NCBI GenBank assembly: GCA_029777225.1
Contig: JAKOSR010000074.1
Location: 1 to 10,945 of the forward strand
Source: Chloroflexota bacterium
Lineage (GTDB): Bacteria > Chloroflexota > Anaerolineae > Anaerolineales > Anaerolineaceae
DNA: 10,945 nucleotides
Direction: 5' to 3'
Shown: positions 1 to 6,778 of the stretch, piece after piece
How the letters are laid out: each line of letters begins with the position of its first letter
Numbering within the stretch: the first letter of the stretch is position 1
Program-made: the position numbers and the translations under genes
The notes under the pieces: model-generated
Seen by the model: only the letters and a program-made list of their open reading frames with translations
Told to the model about the DNA's origin: nothing
Databases searched by the model: none

Positions 1-81
1 CAAATCATTCGGGACTATAATCTGGTGCCGGCACTGAATGAATTATCCATGCCGGATCAAACGGATGAAAAAAAGGCATGA
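1..81 (+). CDS. C-terminal fragment of an unrecognised protein
   Basis: Frame 1 is open from the first base to a TGA at 79-81 and encodes 26 residues ending in a charged tail (DQTDEKKA). The start and almost all of the protein lie outside the window, and the visible part has no motif I can assign. It is on the same strand as the ATPase operon and ends 142 bases before it, so it could be cotranscribed or could be the previous unit. Coding status is inferred only from the open frame and the plausible hydrophilic C-terminus. Confidence 0.45.
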   Translation, partial: QIIRDYNLVPALNELSMPDQTDEKKA

Positions 82-223
82 TGGCCAGACAAAACCCACA
101 GCGTTTTGTCATAATTTCAAATCAGGAAACCTGGGCTGGAATGGCCTGAAGCAAACGCGTGCCCGCGCTGGCTTGTTTACGGCGTTGATGCTTTTGTTTG
201 GAAGGAAGAACGGGTAAACCATA
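82..223 (+). other. Leader region upstream of the ATPase operon
   Basis: This 142-base non-coding stretch separates the upstream gene fragment from the first ATPase gene. It should contain the operon promoter unless transcription reads through from upstream. The best sigma70-like match I can find is weak: CAGACA at 86-91, an 18-base spacer, and CATAAT at 110-115. A purine-rich GGAAGGAAG at 200-208 resembles a ribosome binding site but is about 15 bases from the ATG at 224, which is farther than usual. Confidence 0.4.
88..110 (+). repeat. Stem-loop, 8-bp perfect inverted repeat
   Basis: GACAAAAC (88-95) pairs with GTTTTGTC (103-110) around a 7-base loop. It lies 6 bases after the stop codon at 79-81 and is followed by ATAATTT, not a clean T-run. 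It may be a weak terminator for the upstream gene. It also overlaps the weak promoter match at 86-115, so an attenuator or operator role cannot be excluded. Confidence 0.4.
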
Positions 224-544
224 ATGAAGAATGAAGAAATCCTGGCCAAAGTGCTAAAGGTGGAAGAGCAAGCCACCCAAGCCTATAACAAAGCGCTAAT
301 TGCCTCCGAGCAAACCTCGCAGAACGCGGAAAAAAAGCTGAAAGCCTTACTTGAACAGAAGGAAGCAGAAGCGCGCGCGGAGGCCGACGCCTTACTGGCA
401 GCTGCCCAACAGCGCCTCATGGATGCCCGCCAGGGGATCACCCTCGATGAGAAGAGCAGCAAGCGACTCGTGGATGGCCATGCGCGCGTGGACGAAACGG
501 TCAATATGCTGGTTTCAAAAATTCTCAATCCCAGCAAAGCGTAG
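224..544 (+). CDS. ahaH: V/A-type ATPase subunit H (G), peripheral stalk
   Basis: This 106-residue protein is almost entirely helix-forming, rich in Ala, Glu, Lys and Gln. Heptad-like hydrophobic spacing runs through about residues 5-70, with a further conserved-looking helix (LVDGHARVDETVNMLVSKIL) near the C-terminus. Size, composition and first position in the operon match the H/G (NtpF-type) subunit, which pairs with subunit E as a coiled coil to form the peripheral stalks that hold the A3B3 head against rotation. The start at 224 is the only reasonable ATG, since the next in-frame Met is residue 56. The stop (TAG 542-544) is 3 bases before subunit C. Coiled-coil subunits are low in specific motifs, so the call rests largely on context. 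Confidence 0.85.
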   Translation: MKNEEILAKVLKVEEQATQAYNKALIASEQTSQNAEKKLKALLEQKEAEARAEADALLAAAQQRLMDARQGITLDEKSSKRLVDGHARVDETVNMLVSKILNPSKA

Positions 545-547
545 ACG

Positions 548-1615
548 ATGGGCGTATCTGGCGTTAGCGCGTATGGGGTGCTCAATGTGCGGGTTAGGGC
601 GGGTCTGGGCGAGATGCTCGCACCCGAAACCTTCGCCCGCATGGATGGCAGCCCGGATGTCGCCAGTATCCTGGCAATCCTGCGCGATACCGTGTATGGC
701 CGTGTACTTTCCAAGGCTGATGAAGGCGACGCTAATCCCCGCCGAATAACATATCTTCTCCGCACCCATCTCACTGAAAAGTTCGAAGTGGTGGTGGAAA
801 ACGCGCCCAAGGTGGCCCGGCCGTTAATTGAACAACTCTTCCGACTATACGAAGTTGACAACCTCAAAGCTACCTTCCGCAGCATCCAGGCGAAGGATAG
901 CTGGGATAAACTGAGCCACTTGCTGTTCCCGATGGGTGGATTTATAACGTTGCCCTACGAACACATGCTCGCCACGGGATCAGTGCCTGATGTGATTGGC
1001 TTGTTGGAAAATACCCCCTATGGCCAACCACTCAAAGCCGCCCTGCCCCGCTTCCTGCAGGAAAACGACCTGTTCGCGATTGAGGTCAACCTGGACCTGG
1101 ACTATTGGGCCAAGACCTGGAAGCTCATCGACGACCTCCCGGGGGGTGACCGCCGCCTGGCGCACGACCTCATCGGCGAAATTATCGAACGAAATGACCT
1201 GTTGTGGGCCACACGCTTTTTCCTGTATTACAAGTTGTCCGCGGCTGAAATTTTGAACTACACCCTGGGAATTGGGCCCAAGGTGCCAGACGAGGTCATT
1301 GGGCGCATCTCGCAGGGCGAGCCCCTTAAAAGCGTCCTCGCCAGCATCTACCCGGAATTGCGTCCAAAAACGGTTGCCGAGGGCGCGGAAAATTTGGATG
1401 TTTCCCACTGGGAAATTGAGCTTCACCGCATGTATTTTAGGCACTGCCGCTCTAAATTGGTCGGTCCGCCTTTTAATTTGGGCGTATCCCTGGCATACTT
1501 ATTCCTGTTGGAATACGAAATTGAGGATATCATCCTCCTGCTTGAGGCTAAAGCCATGGGATTACCAAGAGAACGTTATTCCTCTTATCTCATCAACAAG
1601 GTGTTTCAGTCATGA
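548..1615 (+). CDS. atpC: V/A-type ATPase subunit C (AC39/d family)
   Basis: This 355-residue, mostly helical protein has the size of the archaeal C / eukaryotic d (AC39) family. The family is a funnel-shaped protein that caps the K ring and receives the D/F central shaft. Visible features are the N-terminal YGVLNVRVRAGLGEML stretch, a tract with many acidic and aromatic residues in the middle, and a C-terminal LEYEIEDIILLLEAKAMGL segment. The last resembles the family's closing repeat, which ends shortly before the C-terminus. Its TGA overlaps the ATG of subunit I (ATGA, 1612-1615), implying translational coupling. Its place directly after H is unusual: in the common archaeal order C follows E. 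Confidence 0.93.
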   Translation: MGVSGVSAYGVLNVRVRAGLGEMLAPETFARMDGSPDVASILAILRDTVYGRVLSKADEGDANPRRITYLLRTHLTEKFEVVVENAPKVARPLIEQLFRLYEVDNLKATFRSIQAKDSWDKLSHLLFPMGGFITLPYEHMLATGSVPDVIGLLENTPYGQPLKAALPRFLQENDLFAIEVNLDLDYWAKTWKLIDDLPGGDRRLAHDLIGEIIERNDLLWATRFFLYYKLSAAEILNYTLGIGPKVPDEVIGRISQGEPLKSVLASIYPELRPKTVAEGAENLDVSHWEIELHRMYFRHCRSKLVGPPFNLGVSLAYLFLLEYEIEDIILLLEAKAMGLPRERYSSYLINKVFQS

Positions 1616-3594
1616 GAAAAAAACAAGGTATCAAGATGTTTCTTGAGCCCGAGAAGATGTCCCGGGTGGAAATTGAGTTTCCGCAACAATACATCAACGA
1701 AGTCACCCAGGCGCTTGTGCGCTCAGGGCACTTCCAAATCGAGGATTCGAGCGCGCTCAATATGCGCAAGACCTCGGAATTTGATGACGAGATGCAGGAA
1801 CGCTATAACCAGTACGGCCGTCTGGAAACCGACATCCTGGCCGTGATGAAGCAGTTGGACATCAAACCGGGTAAAATGCCGGAAATTGAACCCGAGGTCA
1901 TCGAAAACCCCGAAGAAATCCTGCAGGAGCTGGAAGCGGTGCGTGTTGAGCTGGGGAAGATGGACCAGCGCACGGAAGAAATACGCAAGACGCTTGAAAA
2001 CGGAAAACGCTTCCTGAACATCATGGAGCCCTTCAAGGACCTAGATATCGAGTTTGGCGCCATCCGCAACCGGCGTTACATCTATTCCATCCTGGGCATC
2101 ATCCCCACCGAGAAAATTGAACGCTTCAAACAATCCTTTGCCAGGATTCCCTTCGTGCTGCTGGAGCTCTCCCAGGAAGGTCCCAACACCATCGTGCTGC
2201 TTATTGGCAATAAAATTCAACAGGACTTCCTCATTCGAACCGCGCGTAGCGCCTACCTGAACAGCCTCGACCTGCCGGACGAGTACCACGGCACCCCCGC
2301 CCAGATTGTGGCCCAAACCCAGGCGGAAATGGATAAAGGCACCCAGGAGCTGGAAACACTCCGCAAGGATATCGAGGCCCTGCGCAAGAAACAGGCCGAC
2401 CTCCTGGTGGACCGCTATTGGCGGGTGCGGATGAGTCGGACAGTATCCGAGATTACCAACCGCTTCGGCAGGCTGACCCACGATCTGCTGGTGGTGGGTT
2501 GGGTGCCGCAGGATTATTCAGCGCGCTTCCAAAAGACGCTGGCCGATATCTCGCCGGATATCATTGTGGATGTCACCGAAGAAAACGAACTGGAGGAAGG
2601 CCAAAAACCGCCGGTGGCGCTGCATCACACCAAGCCGGTGGAAGGTTTCCAGAAACTGGTCACCACCTACTCCACCCCGAATTACCAGGAAATCGACCCG
2701 ACCATCCTGCTCCTCCTGACCTTTCCTATCCTGTTCGGTGCCATGTTTGGGGATGTGGGGCAGGGGCTCTTTTTGGCCCTGGTTGGCGCGTTGCTCTTCA
2801 GTGGCAAAGTCAGCAAATTACGTGGCTTGAGTAAATTGGGGCCGGTGGTGGTATTGTGTGGTGTCTCGGCCGCGATTTTTGGCTTTATTTACGGCAGCGT
2901 GTTTGGTTTTGAAGAGCTGATTAAACCCTTATGGAGGCACCCCATCGAAGACATTATGGGGATTCTCATCCTCACCTTCGCCGGTGGGGCGTTGTTGCTT
3001 TCCATCGCGAACATCCTGGCCCTGGTGAATGACGCCCGGCGCAAGGATTGGGCGCATATGATTTTTAGCGGCAAGGGTGTGGCCGGGCTGGTGTTGTACT
3101 GGTCCTTGCTGGGGCTGCTCATCACCTCGTTGACCAAGGTCATCTCCCTGCCCAAGGGGTTGCTCATCGCCCTCGCGCTCATTGCTGTGGTGATGATTAT
3201 GAGCACGGGCTTCATGGAGCGGTTGCTTGAGCGCAAACGTCCGTTGTTTGAGGGCGGCTTCCTGGTTTACTTCATCCAGTCCTTCTTTGAATTGTTTGAA
3301 GCCCTGATTGGTTTTCTGTCCAATTCGCTGTCCTATGTGCGCGTGGGCGCGTTCGCCGTGGCGCATGCCGGCTTGAGCCAGGTCATCATGATTTTGGCCG
3401 AGATGGTCGGCCCGAACAAAGGCGCCGGCTTTTGGATTGTCATCGTGCTTGGCAACCTGTTCATCATCGGGTTTGAAGGCATGATTGTCAGCATTCAAAC
3501 CTTGCGGCTTGAATATTATGAATTTTTCAGCAAGTTCTTTAGTGGCGGCGGCACACGCTACAAGCCACTTGGATTCTTAAGTTCCTCGAAATAA
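1612..3594 (+). CDS. ntpI: V/A-type ATPase subunit I (membrane stator, a-subunit equivalent)
   Basis: This 660-residue protein has the two-part family architecture. A cytosolic N-terminal arm (about residues 1-350) has coiled-coil segments around 80-130 and 230-270. A membrane domain (about 355-640) has roughly eight hydrophobic helices. It forms the ion half-channels against the K ring and anchors the peripheral stalks. The family motif GAMFGDVGQG begins the membrane part; position Q in this motif is often Tyr. SNSLSYVRVGAFAVAHAGL carries the candidate essential arginine at residue 577. Two starts are possible: ATG 1612, coupled to the previous stop and preceded by AAGGTG at 1598-1603, and ATG 1636, preceded by AAGG at 1625-1628 and giving an N-terminus MFLEPEKMSRVEI that looks more like family members. 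I list the longer form. Confidence 0.96.
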   Translation: MRKKQGIKMFLEPEKMSRVEIEFPQQYINEVTQALVRSGHFQIEDSSALNMRKTSEFDDEMQERYNQYGRLETDILAVMKQLDIKPGKMPEIEPEVIENPEEILQELEAVRVELGKMDQRTEEIRKTLENGKRFLNIMEPFKDLDIEFGAIRNRRYIYSILGIIPTEKIERFKQSFARIPFVLLELSQEGPNTIVLLIGNKIQQDFLIRTARSAYLNSLDLPDEYHGTPAQIVAQTQAEMDKGTQELETLRKDIEALRKKQADLLVDRYWRVRMSRTVSEITNRFGRLTHDLLVVGWVPQDYSARFQKTLADISPDIIVDVTEENELEEGQKPPVALHHTKPVEGFQKLVTTYSTPNYQEIDPTILLLLTFPILFGAMFGDVGQGLFLALVGALLFSGKVSKLRGLSKLGPVVVLCGVSAAIFGFIYGSVFGFEELIKPLWRHPIEDIMGILILTFAGGALLLSIANILALVNDARRKDWAHMIFSGKGVAGLVLYWSLLGLLITSLTKVISLPKGLLIALALIAVVMIMSTGFMERLLERKRPLFEGGFLVYFIQSFFELFEALIGFLSNSLSYVRVGAFAVAHAGLSQVIMILAEMVGPNKGAGFWIVIVLGNLFIIGFEGMIVSIQTLRLEYYEFFSKFFSGGGTRYKPLGFLSSSK

Positions 3595-3598
3595 GGAG
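3593..3598 (+). promoter_or_regulatory. Strong Shine-Dalgarno site for subunit K
   Basis: AAGGAG lies 8 bases before the ATG at 3607 and overlaps the TAA stop of subunit I (3592-3594). It is the strongest ribosome binding site in the operon. That fits the need for many copies of the K ring subunit per complex, although this is an inference. It also favours the ATG at 3607 over the in-frame ATGs at 3613 and 3619. Confidence 0.75.
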
Positions 3599-3606
3599 TT
3601 GGAAAA

Positions 3607-4053
3607 ATGACTATGTTAATGAAATACGCAGTAATTCTCTTGATTGGTATGACCCCCATGATTCCGGCGTTGATTTATTTTCAGCGCAAGCGCAAGGACC
3701 AGCTGGTGAATGCCACCCGTGGGCTCTTCATTGGGCTTGGCAGCGCCAATGTGCTCATCGGCCTGATGGCCTTTGCCCTTGGTATTATCTGGCTGATGAC
3801 CCCTGAAAAGGTCCAGGCGGCCGGCCTCCTGCAGACGGCCAATACCGACAATTATCGGTCTTTTGCCGCGGCCCTCTCCACGGGCATCGCCGCTATCTCG
3901 TCCGGTTACGCCGTGAGTAATACCGGCGCCGCGGCGTTGGGCACCATCACGGAGAAGCCCGAACTTTTTGGCCAGGCGTTGATTTTCGTTGGCCTGGCTG
4001 AAGGTATCGCCATCTACGGTCTGCTGATTTCCTTCCTCATCCTCAACCAGTAG
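3607..4053 (+). CDS. ntpK: V/A-type ATPase subunit K (proteolipid ring, c-subunit)
   Basis: The protein has 148 residues and four predicted membrane helices (about 5-25, 38-64, 85-112 and 119-146), so it is a double-hairpin proteolipid. The second hairpin is canonical: a small-residue-rich helix (STGIAAISSGYAVSNTG), a polar loop TEKPELFGQ, and the ion-binding helix with Glu132 in VGLAEGIAIYGLL. The first hairpin is divergent: helix 1 is not glycine-rich, the loop is highly basic (QRKRKDQ), and helix 2 has no membrane carboxylate. This gives one ion-binding site per four helices, as in Enterococcus NtpK. Glu132 is followed by Gly and the third helix has no Gln at the position of the NtpK sodium ligand, which mildly favours protons, but this is inference. 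Confidence 0.92.
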   Translation: MTMLMKYAVILLIGMTPMIPALIYFQRKRKDQLVNATRGLFIGLGSANVLIGLMAFALGIIWLMTPEKVQAAGLLQTANTDNYRSFAAALSTGIAAISSGYAVSNTGAAALGTITEKPELFGQALIFVGLAEGIAIYGLLISFLILNQ

Positions 4054-4058
4054 GCTTT

Positions 4059-4385
4059 ATGAAGATTGTGGTAATCGGACATCCCCAGACAGTCCAGGGA
4101 TTCTCGCTGGTCGGCATCGACGGCACGGCCGTCGCGAACGGCGTGGAAGCCAATCTTGCACTGGATAAAGCCATGGCCGATGGCAACGTCGGCATCGTCC
4201 TGCTGACCAGTGATGTGGTCGGCTGGATTAGGGCCAGATTTGATAGCCTGCAAGGCAGGGCTGAACCGCCGGTTTTGGTGGAAATCAGCGCGCCCGGGCA
4301 GGGTATCCAGGGGATGACGTCCCTGCGGCAGGTTGTGCAGGATGCCGTTGGAATCCGAAGTTCAGAAGGTGGTCAGGATGGATAG
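4059..4385 (+). CDS. atpF: V/A-type ATPase subunit F (rotor shaft)
   Basis: This 108-residue protein matches the archaeal F subunit (NtpG in Enterococcus naming) in size and layout. It has a Rossmann-like start (MKIVVIGHPQTVQGFSLVGI), a central VGIVLLTSDVVGWI beta strand and helix, and the PPVLVEISAPGQGI strand/loop typical of the family. F binds subunit D to make the central shaft and modulates ATPase activity. It starts 5 bases after the subunit K stop with only a weak ribosome binding site. Its last 8 bases overlap the start of subunit E in another frame, pointing to coupled translation. Confidence 0.92.
   Translation: MKIVVIGHPQTVQGFSLVGIDGTAVANGVEANLALDKAMADGNVGIVLLTSDVVGWIRARFDSLQGRAEPPVLVEISAPGQGIQGMTSLRQVVQDAVGIRSSEGGQDG
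4366..4373 (+). promoter_or_regulatory. Ribosome binding site that decides the subunit E start
   Basis: GAAGG-type purines at 4365-4373 lie inside the 3' end of the F gene and are 8 bases (from the AAGG core) before ATG 4378. This favours 4378 over the upstream in-frame TTG 4333 or ATG 4342 for subunit E. Confidence 0.6.
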
Positions 4386-5010
4386 ACAAAGCGAACCAAA
4401 ATCGATGGCAGAGCATGCCGAGGCCTTATGCGAGGCCATCAGGCAGCAATTGGACTCGGATATTTCGGGCCTAAGTGATAAGGCTGAGGCCGTTGAAAGC
4501 TCAATTTTGGAAAAGGGCGAAGAGCAGGCCGCGCAAATACGGGCCAAAATCCTCGCCGAAGCGCAGGAACGCGTTCGTCAATACGACGAAGAAACCGCGG
4601 CCGAAATCTCGCAGAAGAGCCGGCTGGCCTGGCTGCGGGAACGCGAAAAACTGCTGGACGAGGTTACAGACAAATTGACGGCGCGTTTCCCACAGGAAGT
4701 GAAATCCGCGGAATACGCCGCCAAGCTGCCCGAATGGGTGCTTGAAGCACTCGCACAGTTGCAGTCTGAAGCGGCGGTCATCAGTTTGGACGCCTTATCC
4801 AACCAACTGCTCAGTGACGCGCGCTTGAGCGAGCTGGGCAAGGCGGCTGGGGTGGAACTGAAGCGCGGGGAAATCCTGCGAGAAGAGCATGGCCTGGTGG
4901 TCACCAGCGTGGATGGACGGCGGAGTTTCGCGAACACTTTCGAGGCTCGCTTTGAGCGCCAAAGACCACAGCTGAGGATTCTGGCGGCCAGAATCCTGCT
5001 GGGAGAGTAA
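4378..5010 (+). CDS. atpE: V/A-type ATPase subunit E (peripheral stalk)
   Basis: From ATG 4378 this is a 210-residue protein. Its N-terminal half is a long Ala/Glu/Gln/Arg coiled coil (about residues 25-110). Its C-terminal globular part ends with the family signature: a GLVVTS strand, a Gly-Arg turn (VDGRRSF), then NTFEARFERQRPQLR and a last helix. E pairs with H to form the peripheral stalk, and its globular head contacts the top of A3B3. The start was chosen because of the site at 4366-4373; a longer frame extends back to TTG 4333. It overlaps subunit F by 8 bases and its stop lies 1 base before the subunit A ATG. The position after F, rather than before C, is unusual. Confidence 0.93.
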   Translation: MDRQSEPKSMAEHAEALCEAIRQQLDSDISGLSDKAEAVESSILEKGEEQAAQIRAKILAEAQERVRQYDEETAAEISQKSRLAWLREREKLLDEVTDKLTARFPQEVKSAEYAAKLPEWVLEALAQLQSEAAVISLDALSNQLLSDARLSELGKAAGVELKRGEILREEHGLVVTSVDGRRSFANTFEARFERQRPQLRILAARILLGE

Positions 5011-5011
5011 G

Positions 5012-6778
5012 ATGACGGATGCGATAGGCGTAGTTTCTCGTGTCAACGGTCCCGTGGTGCATGCGCGTGGTTCAATGCAGGTGCGCATGGGCGAATTGGT
5101 GGGCGTGGGTGAGGACCACCTCGTTGGTGAGGTCATTGGCCTCAACAACGACATCATGACCATCCAGGTTTATGAAGAAACCTCCGGGCTCACCCCCGGC
5201 AGTCCCGTGTTTGGCACGGGCGCCCCGCTTTCGGTGGAATTGGCGCCGGGCCTTTTGGGCGGCATCTTCGACGGCATTCAACGTCCGCTAACGGTGATTG
5301 AGGCAAAGTTTGGTGAATTCATCAATCGTGGCATCCAGTTGCCCTCCCTGGACCGGGAGAAAAAATGGCATTTTGTGCCCTCCGCGGCCGTTGGTGACTC
5401 CCTGGAGGGGGGTGCCACCTTGGGTTCGGTGCAGGAAACCATCCTGGTGAACACCAAAACCATGTTGCCTCCTGATGTGAAAGGCAGGCTTGCCTGGCTG
5501 GCACCCGAGGGTGATTACACCATTGAAGAAACCATCGCCCGGCTGGACGACGCTGGGCAGCAGCGGGAGGTCAGCATGCTGCAGCGCTGGCCCGTGCGTT
5601 TCCCCCGGCCAATCAAGGAGCGGCTGGAGAAAAACACGCCCCTGATTACCGGCCAGCGTATCCTGGACTCCTTCTTCCCGATTGTCAAAGGTGGCACGGC
5701 CGCCATTCCAGGTGGCTTTGGCACTGGTAAGACCATAACCCAGCACCAAATCGCCAAGTGGGCCGACGCGGACATCGTGGTGTACATCGGCTGCGGTGAA
5801 CGTGGTAATGAAATCACCGAGGTGCTCCAGGAATTCCCCAAGCTGATTGATCCGCGCAATGGCCGGCCGCTCATCGAGCGCACCGTCATCATTGCTAACA
5901 CCTCCAACATGCAGGTGGCCGCGCGTGACGCCAGCATCTACACCGGCATCACCATGGCGGAGTATTTCCGCGATATGGGCTTCGCGGTTGCGATTATGGC
6001 CGATTCAACCTCCCGTTGGGCGGAAGCCATGCGGGAAATCTCAGGGCGCCTGGGAGAAATGCCGGCCCAGGAAGGTTACCCCGCGTACCTGTCCTCCCGC
6101 CTGGCGGAGTTTTACGAACGAGCCGGCCGCACGCGCAACCTGAATGACACCGAAGGCTCGGTCACGGTCATTGGCGCCGTATCGCCCCCAGGGGGCGACT
6201 TTTCAGAGCCGGTGACGCAGCTGACCAAGCAGTACACGCGTGTGTTTTGGGCGCTGGATAAAAGCCTGGCCGCGGCGAGGCATTTCCCCTCCATCAACTG
6301 GCTGACCTCCTACAGCGAGTACATCGATTCTGTCAGCAATTGGTGGCGCAGCCATACCAACCAGGACTGGCGTTCCATTCGCGCCCGCGCAATGGAGTTG
6401 TTGACAGAAGAGGACCATTTGAACCAAATTGTGCGCCTGGTGGGCCCTGACGCCCTGCCTGACGAGCAGCGCCTCGTCCTGGAGACCGCCCACTTGCTCA
6501 CCACCGGCTTCTTACAGCAAAACGCCCTGGACCCGGTTGACACCTACGCGTTCCCTGAGAAGCAAATCGCGATGCTGAAGCTTATCCTGCGCTTCCACGA
6601 GCGCGCGGAGGCCATCGTGAAGCATGGCGCGGTGATAACTGATGTTCAAAAATTACCTGTCATCCACGATTTGCTGCGGATGAAGGCGGATGTGCCCAAT
6701 GACAATCTTGCTCTCCTGGATAAAATCGGGCAGGACCTGGAGGAACAGATGGACAAGTTGGAAGCGAGATACAAATGA
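5012..6778 (+). CDS. atpA: V/A-type ATPase catalytic subunit A
   Basis: This 588-residue protein is the catalytic subunit, and its length matches well-studied archaeal A subunits with no intein. It has an N-terminal beta-barrel (about 1-70), then the A-specific bulge (about 110-190, with KWHFVPSAAVGD and an ET-containing strand). The nucleotide domain carries the P-loop GGFGTGKT at 234-241 (Lys240), catalytic Glu263 in GCGERGNE, and Walker B Asp331 in VAIMADSTSRWAEAMRE. A helical C-terminal domain follows. It makes or hydrolyses ATP at the A/B interface. GGGAG at 5001-5005 precedes the ATG by 6 bases, and the TGA overlaps the subunit B ATG (ATGA 6775-6778). The P-loop differs from the usual archaeal GPFGSGKT (see findings). 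Confidence 0.98.
   Translation: MTDAIGVVSRVNGPVVHARGSMQVRMGELVGVGEDHLVGEVIGLNNDIMTIQVYEETSGLTPGSPVFGTGAPLSVELAPGLLGGIFDGIQRPLTVIEAKFGEFINRGIQLPSLDREKKWHFVPSAAVGDSLEGGATLGSVQETILVNTKTMLPPDVKGRLAWLAPEGDYTIEETIARLDDAGQQREVSMLQRWPVRFPRPIKERLEKNTPLITGQRILDSFFPIVKGGTAAIPGGFGTGKTITQHQIAKWADADIVVYIGCGERGNEITEVLQEFPKLIDPRNGRPLIERTVIIANTSNMQVAARDASIYTGITMAEYFRDMGFAVAIMADSTSRWAEAMREISGRLGEMPAQEGYPAYLSSRLAEFYERAGRTRNLNDTEGSVTVIGAVSPPGGDFSEPVTQLTKQYTRVFWALDKSLAAARHFPSINWLTSYSEYIDSVSNWWRSHTNQDWRSIRARAMELLTEEDHLNQIVRLVGPDALPDEQRLVLETAHLLTTGFLQQNALDPVDTYAFPEKQIAMLKLILRFHERAEAIVKHGAVITDVQKLPVIHDLLRMKADVPNDNLALLDKIGQDLEEQMDKLEARYK

Noticed and set aside
2929..3498. A 189-residue minus-strand frame rich in His, Gln and Asp
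   Set aside because: It is the antisense shadow of the hydrophobic membrane domain of subunit I, which produces polar codons on the other strand.
4333..4377. N-terminal extension of subunit E from a TTG (or ATG 4342)
   Set aside because: It would overlap subunit F by about 50 bases and start without a better ribosome binding site than ATG 4378.
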